Shown here piece by piece: positions 11,400-23,296 of a stretch of 64,000 bases of DNA (positions within the stretch are counted from its first letter, which is position 1; each line of letters opens with the position of its first letter). Location of the stretch: positions 1,364,001-1,428,000 of the forward strand of contig JANVFP010000001.1 of assembly GCA_027919835.1 (NCBI GenBank), given 5' to 3'. Below the pieces are notes generated by a model that saw nothing but the letters and a program-made list of their open reading frames with translations, made no database searches and was not told the origin of the DNA. The position numbers were made by a program, and so were the translations under genes. Source of the DNA: Lentinula raphanica. Its lineage: Eukaryota > Basidiomycota > Agaricomycetes > Agaricales > Omphalotaceae.

Positions 11400-14300
11400 A
11401 TGTCTTTTGTACTCAAAAGGGCGACAATCTTCCCAGCTATTGGAGACGAAACACAACTTAATGTACCAGATCTTCTTGATTTCAACCTTGAAAACAATCC
11501 CGACTTCCCTCTCTATGTGTACCCTTCCGCTGACTCTTCTGGGATCGTGGAAGTTAGGATGCTAGAATTCGTTCGCGCTACTCATCGTGTAGGGAATATT
11601 GTTCGCAAAAATTCTCAACCTGGTGAAGTTGTTGCGATAGTGGCGAATATCGATGCTCTGCTGTATGCTGCTCTCGTCGTCGGTATAATGAAAGCCGGCT
11701 TAGTGGTAAGTGTATTCTTCTGTTTGCATTCTCTCAGTCCTCAGGACATCCAATTTCAGCCCTTCCCAATCTCTCCCCGAAATTCGTCGCCTGCACTTGT
11801 TCATCTCATCCGTGCAACTTCTACGCATCGAATTCTCGTGACACAAAACACCCTCCGAAGCGTGCTGGATGGCCTCAAGGCCGAGCTGGATTCCGTCGAT
11901 CCCACCTACGAGCTCGAGATTGAGGAGGCTCCTACGCTACAAGATGCATTCCCTTTCCTCGGACGCGAAGTAGCGGAAGATCCTTTCACACCTATCAGTC
12001 CATCATTCTCTCCACAGGACTCCGACAAAGGGATATACCTCCATTCTTCGGGCTCGACTGGTTTCCCGAAACCTATATTGTTCACTCATAAAATCATCAA
12101 GGATGATGCTTCCTTATGTGAGTCGTGACTTTGACGTGTTCACAAAAATGTGTAGCTGAAAATCATGCAGTATACATTCCTAGGATGCGCGAGTACTTTC
12201 ATCACTCAATAAATGGTGCCCTTGGTCTCCCTTCGTTTCACATGATGGGCTTCTGCTTTCAAATGTTGATGCCTCTCTACGGGCTTATCACGACCGGCTT
12301 GTTTACCCCAACCGTGACGCACCCCGATGCTGTTCCAATCCTAGGGACGGCGGAGACCGTTTTAGAAGCAGCCAAAATCATCAAACCGAGTTGTATGATG
12401 AGTCCCCCGACGTTCTTGGCCAGTTGGGCGCACTCGGATCATGCGATTGAGTTTTTCCGCACGATGCGTAACTTGGTGTGTCATTGTCTGGTTCGTACCC
12501 TGAACAGTTATGAATCTCATGAATGTTGATGATACAGAGCTACGGTGGAGGTCCCATTGCCGCTAGCGTAGCCGAGTCACTCATTGCTAGTGGGATCAAT
12601 GTCAGTACTGGATATGGTCAGTGACGATCTGTTGTTTATGCCACCACGACCTATGCTCATATCTCACATTAACAGGAGGGACTGAATTTGGCGTAGTAAC
12701 AGAGCTACGACTCGATCAGTCCGATACATGGCAGTATTTCGAGTTCAAGAAAGAAGTCAATATCCGCTGGGTGCCCCAAGGAGATGGTACCTTCGAGGCT
12801 CAATTCTTGGTATGTTTATCGAGCTATCGAGAATGCAGAACCTCATCCAAATGTGGTTTCTCTTGTATTCAGACAAGCAAAGCGCACCATCTTGCTGTGG
12901 AAAATCTTCCAGACGTTCCCGGATATGCCACGTCCGATTTGTTCGAGCCTCATCCCACTATCCCGAATCTCTGGAAAATCGTTGGACGTATCGACGATGT
13001 TATCATCCACTCTAGTGGCGAGAAGACAGTCCCGGGCCCGATTGAAGCTATCATTTCTGCTGATCCATTGTAAGACGATCTCCTCCCCATGATAACCTTG
13101 ATCCTACTATGCTGAAACAATGTACCTCGTTCGATTCTCAGAGTCTGTGGTGCACTCGTATTCGGAAGACAGCGCGATCAGCCGGGGATCCTGTTGGAAC
13201 CCTCGCCTGAATACTCGATCGATGTCAAGAATGAGGCTGAGGTTTCCAAGTTCAGGAATGCCATCTGGTACGAATATTGTTCTCTTACCCCGTAACAACC
13301 ATAGTACTCACCTCATACTCACGTTCTGTTTAGGCCGGCGGTGGAAGAAGCCAATCGAATCAGTCCTGCGTTCAGTAAAATCTACAAGGAGATGATCCTT
13401 GTTGTCGATCCCGAAAAGCCTCTGCCGCGTGTAGGCAAAGGGACCATTGCCAAAAAGGCGGCGTTAGCGTTGTATGAGGCTGAAATTCACGAGATGTGAG
13501 TTTGACTGCTTATTGTCGTAACTTGTGCACTGAGCTGCCCCAGATATGCTGCGGTAGAAATGAACTCTGGGGGCAATTCCATTGAGCCTCCCATAAGCTG
13601 GAATTCATCGGATCTAGAAACCTGGATTGTTGAACAGATTTCGGATATCCTTTCGATCGAACCTCCGTCTGTCACTGCGGATCTTTTCGAGATAGGAATG
13701 GATAGGTAAGAAAACACGACTCTGTTCTCAGCAATGAACTGACTCGTATGCAATAGTCTCTCGTCAACAATGCTCCGCCTTCGTCTTGTCAGTGCTCTTC
13801 GTAAATCAAATTTTGCGACTTTCGCCTCTGCAATCACTCAGAACATTGTTTACAACTATCCCACCATTTCCCAACTTCAAGAGGCCATCCTCAGCATTAT
13901 ATCCAACCCCGATGGCCATCCAGAGAAGAACAAGACACACGAAGATTTGATCGAGGAGATGATATCCAAGTATTCAATTGGCTTGGATGAGCCTCTACAA
14001 CAACCGGCTCTTCCGTTCGATCCAGAGAAGCAGATCGTTCTCCTTACCGGATCCACTGGAAATCTCGGTGCCCAATTGCTCGCGTCTTTGCTTTCGAAAG
14101 ACACCATCACTCGGGTCTACACGCTCAATCGGCCGTCTAACAAAGCGTCAATGTATGACAGGCATCGTGCCCGCTTTGAAGACAAGGCTCTTGACGTTTC
14201 GTTGTTATCGTCCCCGAAATTGGTTTTCTTGGCTGGTGAGACCTCTCACGATGACCTAGGTTTACCCCAGGATGTCTTGAACGAGGTGCGTGGTCAGAGA

Positions 14301-15490
14301 ACCTAACATACTCTGTCGACTTGTGGTTCACCCTGAATCTTAACTAGCTCCGTCAAAACTTGACACTCATCATCCACAATGCCTGGAGGCTGGACTTCAA
14401 TCTCTCACTAGCCTCTTTCGAGTCGCACGTGAAAGGTTCTCGAGTGCTCATCGATCTCGCTCGTTCTAGCCGTCACTCTTCTTCGATCCGATTTCTGTTC
14501 ACATCGTCGATTGGTTCAACACAAGCATGGGATGCTCGCTTATTAGGACCGTATCCTGAGGAAGTCGTGATGGATCCGAAATATGCTGTAGGCGGAGGTT
14601 ATGGAGAAAGTAAATATGTCACTGAACGGGTGAGTGGTGTGTCAGGTGCCCCTTTTCTACGTTCCCCCCACAGCTCAAACGAGGGATGTAGATACTCGCA
14701 ACAAGTGGTCTGAAGGCTACTTCGTTCAGGATCGGTCAGGTCACTGGTGGTGCTCCAAATGGAGCTTGGGCTACATCTGACTGGGTTCCGATCATAGTCA
14801 AATCAAGTTTGACCATTGGAGTGCTTCCGGCTGCTTATGGGGTGCGTTGCCCATGACTGAAGTTTCTTGTGCTCGTTAGTTACCGGACTCCCCTTTATGT
14901 ACAGGTTGTCTCATGGGTTCCGATGGACGCAGTCTGCGATGCCATACTCGACGTTGGATTCAATGTCAAATTAACCCCTATGGCAGTCAACGTTGTACAC
15001 CCAAAACCTGTTCCATGGACGGCGGTCATGGAGAACATCCGACTTGCTCTCATTGAAGAGAAGAATCTTGCTCGCGATGCGCTTCCGCTTGTCCCTTACC
15101 AAGACTGGATTGGTGCGGTAGAAAGACAGGCATCGGATAAAGCGGGAGAGCCTACAGACGCTTTGGCTGTGAATATGGTATGTTTTCCGATTCGACAAGA
15201 AAGATCAATAGTACTTGATACTTGATACTTGATACTTTCATCCTCAACTGATCGTCGGGTTCATCTAGCCTGCGGTGAAACTACTCGAGTTCTACAAACA
15301 ACAGGCCGTCGTCGACGACGCTCTCAGGACTAGGAACGATGAGAGCACAGGCACAATGGAGAGTGTTGGTCTTACGCAGTTGGTGACGAGGAATGTTCAA
15401 AGGCTGAGCGAGAAGATGAGAGGCCTCGATCCGTTGAATCCTGAGCTGATACGAAAATGGGTCAAATACTGGATTGCTGCTGGATTTTGA
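11400..15490 (+). CDS. NRPS-like adenylate-forming reductase (A-T-R), copy 2
   Basis: Tandem paralogue of the gene at 6186, with the same exon plan and domain order. The adenylation domain has YLHSSGSTGFPKP (about 12030-12080), FHMMG and GYGGTEFG. The carrier motif GMDSL is again split by an intron (near 13706-13757). The reductase has LLTGSTGNLGAQLL (about 14040) and YGESKYVTER (about 14600), and the protein ends RKWVKYWIAAGF at 15488-15490. No frameshift or stop interrupts it, so both copies look functional. Residues along the adenylation pocket differ (for example MMSPPTFLASW against LITLPTFLSSW in copy 1), so the substrates may differ. The stop lies only about 90 bp from the stop of the convergent sac3 gene. 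Confidence 0.87.
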
Positions 15491-15560
15491 GGTTAAAAAA
15501 TAATTTTTTTTTCTATTTTGAGAGTTGACTCACTGTAGTATCTGGATGTACCCATCTAAC

Positions 15561-15590
15561 CTATACTATCTATCTATCTATCTATCTATA
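15561..15590. repeat. (TCTA)n microsatellite covering the sac3 stop codon
   Basis: About six CTAT/TCTA units lie at the junction of the convergent reductase 2 and sac3 genes. Read on the minus strand they supply the last codon or two and the TAG stop (15582-15584) of sac3. Confidence 0.8.
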
Positions 15591-18500
15591 CCTCTCTCTC
15601 ATCTCCTTCGTCAACGCTCTCAGCATCTCAACGGTCACCACCGGGGCTGGTCCGGCTGGAGATTCATATTCATATTCATACTCATACTCATTATTGCCAT
15701 TGCCATTGGTCTGTCGGTGTCCATGTTCAAAGATACCCTCGTTATCCTCGTTATCCTCGGAGTCGTTGTCCTTGTCTTTGTCTTTGTCTTTGTCGTTGTT
15801 TTTGTCCCTGGAGAGATAGGCATAGCCATAGCCACCAGGAGGAGTAGTATCCACACGACTATCCTCGATATCGACATCGCCATCAAGGTCGATAACGGAC
15901 ATGGGGGACATGGGGGACTGACCCTCAAAGGAGGAAGAATGGGCATGGGCATGGGCATGGGCATGGTGACCGTGGAGGGTGCGGATGGGTGCCCTAGGTA
16001 TCATCACCGTATGGGTCGGTGGTGAAGCAGCGGCTGATGCGGAGGCAGAGGCAGAGGCAGAGGCAGAGGCATAGGCAGAAAGTCGGATCCGTTTGGTGTG
16101 CCGAGTATCAGGATCAGTATCGTCGTCGTCGGAGTAGGAGGCGGCGGCTGTGCGTGTTTTGGTTATGCCGTTGGTGTGGGTGTGGGGGATCAAAACACTG
16201 CTGCTGCTGCTCCTTCTTCTTCTTCTCCTTATCGTTGTCGTTGTCGTTGTCGGTGTCGTTGTCGGTGTCAGTGTCGTTGTCGGTGCCCTCGTCCTCATTC
16301 TCGTCCTCGTCCTCGTCGATGCACTCTCAACACCCCTCCGGTCCATCCTCTCCATCCGGTCCATCCTCTCCATCCGGTCCATCCGGTCCATCCGGTCCAT
16401 CATCACCATCAACCTCGAAAGCTCGACTCGGTGTGGCTCGAGGGATGCGCCGAACCTGTGTTGGGCTCGGAGGATAGTTTTCGTGGGGAGGAGGAAGACG
16501 AACTTGCCCGTGGGTGACGAGGACGAGGATGAGGACGAGGACGAGGGTGATGATGATGATGACGATGATGATCCAGGACCACCCTCACCCTCACCCTCAC
16601 CCTCGCCCTCACCCTCGCCCTCGCCCTCGCCCTGGACATGGACAAAAGCAGGTAAAGAGTCCCAGAGCATATCGACGAACGGTCGGGTGGGGAACATCTT
16701 GCATGTGTGCACGTAGGACTGGAGAGTGTGGATGATGGGTTGGATGATGGGTTCAATGATGGGTTGGATCGACGATGGGGTGAGGGACGATGGGGTGAGG
16801 GACGATGGGGTGAGGGACGACGGGGTGAGGCACGACGGGGTGAGTGGGGTGAGTGGGGTGAGTGGGGTGAGTGGGGTGAGTGGGTTGAGTGGGTTCGTCG
16901 AGGACTGAATCTGAGAACGGTGCTCGACCTGGGTCTGGTCCTGGGCCTGGGCCTGTGAGGAGAGCAGGAGCCTGAGGAGCCAGTCCAGAGATATCTCGTA
17001 GACCTTCTCTTCTCTTGCCTCTTGTCCGAAATAATACATCCTCCTAGCGTCTAGGTCTGGCTCTTGACCCATGGCCACTGACGATGCTGGTGCTGATACC
17101 TCTGGGAACTCTGGGAACTCTGGAAACTCTGGGAACTCTGACATCCCCGACATCCCTGACATCCCCGACATCCCTGACATCCCTGACATCCCCGACATCC
17201 CCGACATCCCTGATATCTCCCGGGGAACCTCTCCACCTCCACCTCCACCTCCACGTTCCCCACATACCCCAGAACGAGAAAGCACCCTCGCTTGCCCGAT
17301 CAAGTCCCTCACTCGACGGAGGACGTCGTTCATGAGGGAGACGAGTGAGCGGAGGAGGTGGGTGTACAGTGGCCAGTTGACTGTTGGTGGTGGTGTTGTG
17401 GTGGTGGTGGTGGTGGTGGTGGTGGGAGGAAGGCAGGGGATGAGAAGTGGGGAAGGAAGGGGATGGAGGAGAAGGATCAGAATCAGAATTGGGATTAGAA
17501 TTAGAATTAGGGTTTAGGGAGGAAAGAAAAGAAAAGGAAGGAACGTACACGACTCACACCCGGACCCAGATCCCCACCTCAAACCAGACCTCCCATTCCC
17601 ACTCACCCCACTCACCCGACGCTCACAGTTCCCCAACCACTCCTGGACAAACGCATCAAATGCAGGTTGGAAGAGTTTGAAGAGACCTATGTATGTATGT
17701 TTATCCGTGAGCGTGTGTTGGACAGAGAACGAAAGAGATAGAGAAAGAGAGAGAGAGAGAGATAGAGAGAGATGGAGAGAGAGATAGAGAGAGAAAGAGA
17801 TCGAAGGAAAGGAAGGAAAGGAAGGGAAGGAAGGAAGGGAAGGAAGGAAGGAAGGAAGGGAAGGGAAGGAAGGAAGGAAAAGACTGAAGTACTGACCCCG
17901 AATTCCATGCACACCCACTACCAACCTCCCATCCGTATCCATCTCCTTGAGTGCTTGAAGCGCGAGGGAGAACGCTCTGTCAGGATCGAGTGGAGTGGCG
18001 GACGCAGTAGACGCAGACAAAGACAAAGACAGCGAGTTGGGTAACTTGGGTTCAAAAGTTGTAGAAGAGGCAGAAGAAGAGGCAGAGGAAGCTAACAACG
18101 CAGACGCTGTGATGGACAACACAGAGAAACCCGATATCAACCCTCGTCGTCCCGTTGACAGAGACAGAGAGGACGACGAGTCTGAGTCTGAATCGGAATC
18201 GGAATCAGAGTCTGAACTCGAACCAAAGACGTGCTTATCCTTCTCCTTCTTCTTATCGAGGTTGTATTGAGGACCAGGACGAGGACCAGGACGAGAAGGG
18301 GAAGAGGAAGAGGAAGAGGGACGGATATATCGTGAGACCTGTACATCACCAACGCGTTGAGCCGACGACGATTAATCGTGATCCGTAATACATAAGAATG
18401 AAAACTCGAGAAATCCACTTACCAGACGAATGATATCCCTCGGTATCCCTTTCCTTTCCTTCGTTTCCTTCCTTTCCTTCGTTTCCTTCGTTTCCTTCTT

Positions 18501-21500
18501 TTCCTTCCCCCCTCTATCTTCGGCCCAGTGTATGAACAACACAGAAGGTATAAAGTACCTGTACCTCCTCCTATGCCTATGCCTATGCCTCATCCTTCCC
18601 TCCTCCTCCTCTTCCTCTTCTTTCCCCTCCACCTCCTCTCCCTCTTCTTCCTCCCCTTCGAACCCATCCAGCTCCCCCAATTCCCCCAATTCCCCCAAAA
18701 TCCCCTTCAACCGCCTACAATCCTCCAACACGGCCACCTTCCGCTCGAGCCTGTCTCTGATCCCTCCGAGCGGCGTTAGCTCGAACACGATCAAGCCTGG
18801 GTTCCAATTCGGGTTTGGATTTGGGTGAGGGTGAGGGTTCGGGTGAGGATTGGGACTGCTCATACTCGGATCGACCAAAGGGATCTCGAACAGCCCTCCT
18901 CCTCCTCCTCCTCCTCCTCTTCCTCCTCTTCCTTCCTGATCTCCCATTCCCTCTCCCATTCCTGTTCCCAGCTTCCTCCACGCACCACTCCCCGGCACGC
19001 CAAACTTGGTCTCGATCCATATCGCCGTTGGGTCGACGAGCGGGTTGAGGGAGAGCCAGAGGGTGTGGGAGAGGGCGAGGTGGGTGGGTAGGGGGATGGG
19101 TGCGAGGAAGGGGCCGGTGGCGTCGGGTGGGATTGGGATTGGGATTGGGTTGCTGCAAGATAAGCGCCTACTCTACTTCCCCCTCGTTCCCTCACATGTG
19201 CCCGCCAGATGTCGAGAAAGGTGTTTGGAGCCCAGCGGAGGAGGTGTGTGGATTTGGTCTGTGGGTATAGGTGTGTTTGGGTGAGTGAGGGAGGGATAAG
19301 AACGTTGAAAATATCGAGATATTGAAATATCGAAATATAGAAATATAGAAATATCGACATGGTAGGAGAGAAAAGAAAGAGAAAGAGAAAGAGAAAGGAA
19401 GAGTACGCCAATCAATGGCCACATTCCAATAGGCGATAAAACACAAAACAAAAAACAAAAAAAAAAACAAAAACGAAAAAATAAATAAAAAAGAAAAAAA
19501 AGAAAAAAAAGAACAGAACAGAACAGAAAAGAAAAAAGAGCTCACCTGCTCTAACCTCCGAACCAACTCTTCGTCTGTTCGAGAGACGTACATCGGTCTC
19601 GTTCGAGACGGAGAACGATGAGAACGATGAGAACGATGAGTATCAGGAGAAGGAGAAGGAGGATGCGAACGCTTCAAAGCGTTCACTCCCGATCTTTCAA
19701 CGCCATTAACACCATTCACACCTTTTGCTTTCTCTTTCTCCTTCCCCTTCCCCTTCCCCTTCCCCTTCCCATTCCCATTCAGATCCAGATTCCCATTCAT
19801 ATTCAGATTCAGATTCTTCTTCCCCGCATTTCCCGCCTTCCCCGCTCTCACACTCAACCGATACCTCTCCCCTCTCTCAACCGCTCGTAAGTATTCGTAT
19901 TCCCTGTCGTTCGTTGTCTCTGTCTCTGTCTCTTCTCCTTCTTCCCTAGACCCGTCTTCTCCTCCTTCTTCTCCTTTTTCTTCTTCTTCTTCTTCTTCTT
20001 GTTCTTGTTCTTGTTCTTCTTCCCCTTGTTCTTCTTCTCCAGACCCGTCTTCTCCCTCAACGGTTTCCTCAACGGTTTCCTCGACGGTTTCCTCCACAGG
20101 TCCGGTGGCGGTTTTGAGTGGTGTTGAGGTTTGGTTTCGGTTTCGGTTCGAGGCTTGGTTCGCGGTCGGCTTCGCAGGTGCAGGTTCCTGTTGGGCTTGT
20201 TGGGCTCGGTCGACCAAGACCTCACTAGACCCAAACCCCCTCAAGCCTCTCAGACTACCGAAACTACCAAAACCACCGAAACTGCCCGCACGGGACAACG
20301 CCGGCGTGAGCGGGCTCAACATCCCCGAATCCCCCTTCGTTCCTGTTCCTGTTCCACCGAACGCACCACCGAACGCACCACTCAAAGCACCACTTTGAGC
20401 AGGTGAGGACGTCGACGTCGGGGAGGAGGATATCGAGGAGGATATCGAGGAGGATATGAGGGAGGATAACCCGGTCGTCTTGAGCGTTCCTAACCTCGGA
20501 TGACTGGGCGTATGCGTAGGCGCGCGCAGGTGTGCGTTTGGGTTTGGGTTTGGGTTTGGGTTTTGGGGAGGAGGAGGAGGAGGAGGAATAGGAAGAGGAA
20601 GAGGAGGAGGATTAGGAAGAGGAGGGATTTGCGTTGTTGTGGTTGTTGTAGTTGCTGTGGTTGCTGTGCTTGGTGCGGTGAATGGGTCGAACGAAGAAGG
20701 CGGTGGTGGGGTGAACGCAGGTGTGGGCGTAGGAGGTAACGAGGGTAATGAGATCAGATGAGGTCGAGGTGCTGGAGGTGGGGTTTTGGTTTCTTCAGTT
20801 TCTTCTTCTTCTTTGTTTTTGTTTTTGTTCATGTTCATGAGACTTGCGTTTGCGTTTGCGGGTGTCCCAGTCCCATCGAAAGTGGGACCGCCGAAAGCAC
20901 GGAATACCGAGGACGATGAAGCCGGGGTGGAAGAGAACGATGGAGATCGTCTAGGGGTGGTGGTGGTGGTGAACGTTCCATGTGCAGGTGCAGGTGCAGG
21001 TGCGTTTATGAGAGGTGCCGTCGTCGTAGTCGTCGTAGTCGTCGACGCAGTGAAACCAGGACGACCAAACGAGTGTGAGTGTGATTGAGGTTGGGTACGT
21101 ACAGGAGCAGGAACAGGAGGGGAAGGTGAAGGGGTAGAGGCAAAGCCTAAGCTATAACCTAAACCTGAAGCTGGCGTCAAAGTCGAACCCAAACCCTGAC
21201 TCGCTGTCGTTGGAGGTGTGGGTGCAAAGAGAGAAAGTTGACCAGGTGGAGAGGCAGAGGCAAAAGTCGTGTTGACTGCCTGAGCAGGAGCAGGAGCAGG
21301 AGCAGGAGTAGGAGAACTTCCATTCCCTCCCAGACCAAACACCCCAAACGCTCCACCTCCTAGACGTGTACCGGGACCAGTGGCAGCAGCATTCGCGTTT
21401 GAACCTGCGTTCGACGCAGACGGCGGTCCACCCATCGGGAGCAACACCGAACCGGACACAGACACACCGCCAAAGGGAGAGTTCGTGAACGGAAACGGGT

Positions 21501-23296
21501 TGGTGGATGCTGTGGTGAGGGTTGAGAATGCGGATGGGTGGGATAGGTGGGATAGTTGGCCTCGGTTCGTCGACGACGGTGGAGGGGTCGATGAGAAGGG
21601 TGATAAGGAGGAGGAGGAGGAGAAGACAGAACTCGGTGCAGGGGCTACAACGGTCCCATCCTCACCCTCGTCATTCTCACTCAACTCAAACACACCCCCT
21701 TCCTCTTCTCCCTGTTCATTCCCACTCCTCGAATCTTGAACCAAATCCACCCCGTCAATAATATCCCTCAACTCCAGCCCATCCCTCAAACTCTCCATAT
21801 CCTCAATCGTATCTTTTCCGAACAGATGTTCGAGGATGCACGCCACGAGGTAGACCATCCCTCTTTTGCCCCTGGCCCTGCCTCCTCCGCCGCCGCCTTC
21901 GCGCATCAACACGCCTGCGAGCTGCCCGAAAATCTCCATCGCGGTGGGATCGACGACGAGCTTGCTCGTCTTCGTTATCGGCTCGCTCGTCTTTTGGACA
22001 TGGGCGCGAAAGGCCGAGGTGAGTTTGTAGAGAGGATGGGAGAGGATGTCAGGAGGGACGTCGTCCTGTCGTTCGCGTTGATCACGGATGTGGATCAGTC
22101 GGTGGTAGATGCGCATTTCGAGTTGGTTCGGGTAGACGCTCGGGACGTCGGTGTAGAATTCTTTGAGGGATTGAAGTGCTGTGATAGATATTCAGAAAAA
22201 AAACATATATACACAGAAAAAAAACATACTATTCATCAACTGTTGCTCCTCCAAACTAACCGAAAACTCCCCTTCCCCTCTCATCTCATGCAACGCCACC
22301 AAATGAAACCTCGCACACCTCTCATGACACCTCACCGCCTCCCTCCCCCTCTCATGCATCATCACAAAATCACTCCTCACCGCTCTCGTCCTATCCCTCA
22401 AAAACCCATACACCCTCTTAAACCCCTCCCTGACCATCAAATCCCCAAACAAATAATCCAACGTCCCCTCCAGCACCCTCGGCGGCCTCAAATCCGACGG
22501 CAACGTCTTATCGCCCGCCGCCCGCTCGTAGGCTTTCACCGCCCGGAAGTGGTCCACGCGTTTGTGGGCCGGAGCGGGGAGGGTCTCCCAGGGGTGAAAG
22601 AGGTTGTTGGAGCGTTCGCGCCGGTAGCGTTCGAACCGGGGACACATGTCCAGACAGGTCCCGACCATCGTGATCGCGTCCGAGAGACGTTTCGGCGTGA
22701 GCGGGTCGTCCATTTTGTTGAGGGAGATCATCAGTTTGCGTTCGGCTTCCCGGGATTTGACGAGCTTAGAGAGGAGAGGGGGGGGGTTATTTAAAATAGG
22801 TGATGTGTAATCGTGATAATATCATACGTACCTCTTCCCAAAACTTATCTCTCTCCTCCTGCGTCTCCAAAAACGGTTCTTCATCCGGTGTGACTCTCTT
22901 TCCCAATACCTCTAGTATCATCTCTTCCTCCCTCTCTTTCGTCTCTTTCCTCTCTTTCAGACCCGCCTCTCGAGAGATCGTTTCTCCAGACATCACACTC
23001 GGACTTTGTCTCCGAGTCTGCCCATCCATGGCAGTGGCAGTGGCAGTGGCAGTCGCACTCGCACGTCCTCTTCCCCGCCCAGACCCAGACCCAAACCCAA
23101 ACCCTCGTCCTCTCCCAGATCCTCTCTCGTTCACTCCAGCGCTACCACTACTATGGGGTGTACCAGACTTGGTGCCCGGTGCCACCCACTTTTTGTTCTT
23201 GAACGTCCCTGTTCCTCCTGGAGCGGCTCCTGCTCCTGCTCCGTGCGATGAAGACGAAGACGCGGATTGAGATTGAGATTGGGAGAAAGTGTCCAT
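15582..23296 (-). CDS. sac3: Sac3/GANP-type nuclear mRNA export factor with repeat-built C-terminus
   Basis: Scaffold of the TREX-2 complex, which couples transcription to mRNA export at the nuclear pore. Exon 1 (22832-23296) starts MDTFSQSQSQ and encodes a disordered Gly/Ser-rich head, the likely FG-like or Mex67-binding end. Exon 2 (22230-22764) holds the SAC3 hallmark VGTCLDMCPRFERYRRE, then RVLEGTLDYLFGD. Exon 3 (19546-22178) continues TLQSLKEFYTDVPSVYP and MRIYHRLIHIRDQ, the end of the SAC3/winged-helix fold, then long Ser/Pro/Thr linkers and acidic runs. Further exons include TKSTHLLRWAPNTFLDIWRA, NPLVDPTAIWIETKFGVPG and LFKLFQPAFDAFVQEWLGN. The last open frame, about 17360-15582, alternates ordinary sequence (EISLDWLLRLLLSS, MLWDSLPAFVHVQ, KFVFLLPTKTILRAQHRFG) with codon microsatellites and ends MLRALTKEMRERYR. 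Borders between 19258 and 17330 are approximate. The identity is secure from exons 2-3; the repetitive C-terminus is inferred from frame continuity. Confidence 0.82.
16320..16405 (-). repeat. In-frame codon repeat of sac3: (DRM/ERM)n
   Basis: The plus strand shows units of CCATCCGGTC or CCATCCTCTC. Read on the minus strand in the sac3 frame they encode alternating Asp/Glu-Arg-Met triplets. All unit changes are multiples of three, so the frame survives. Confidence 0.7.
16515..16632 (-). repeat. In-frame codon repeats of sac3: poly-Ser and (Gly-Glu)n
   Basis: Runs of GATGAT/GACGAG (16515-16572), then ACCCTC/GCCCTC hexamers (about 16575-16632), encode poly-Ser and alternating Gly-Glu in the sac3 frame. 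The same DNA gives His-Pro or Arg-Val repeats in other frames, which are shadows. Confidence 0.7.
16725..16890 (-). repeat. In-frame codon repeats of sac3: (IIxP)n, (SLTPS)n and (TPL)n
   Basis: Three adjacent tandem tracts have units of about 12, 15 and 9 bp (GATGGGTTGGAT-like, GGGACGATGGGGTGA-like, TGGGGTGAG-like). In the sac3 frame they encode Ile/Pro, Ser-Leu-Thr-Pro-Ser and Thr-Pro-Leu repeats. The unit lengths are multiples of three. Confidence 0.7.
17101..17218 (-). repeat. In-frame codon repeats of sac3: (PEF)n and (MSG)n
   Basis: Nonamer units GGGAACTCT (to about 17139) and CCCGACATC or CCTGACATC (about 17140-17216) encode Pro-Glu-Phe and Met-Ser-Gly repeats on the minus strand. Their sharp edges suggest recent slippage. 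Confidence 0.75.
17735..17880. repeat. Polypurine tract (GAGA then GGAA units) in a sac3 intron
   Basis: About 145 bases are almost purely purine on the plus strand: AGAGAGAG, then GGAAGGAAGG units. On the sac3 strand this is a long polypyrimidine tract between the exon ending GVHGIRG and the exon beginning near LFKLFQPAF. It therefore probably lies inside an intron. Confidence 0.65.

Noticed and set aside
15525..17680. Several plus-strand and alternative minus-strand frames of 60-190 codons rich in His/Pro, Val/Leu or Arg
   Set aside because: They are shadows of the in-frame codon repeats of sac3. They have no ordinary sequence between repeats, whereas the sac3 frame does.
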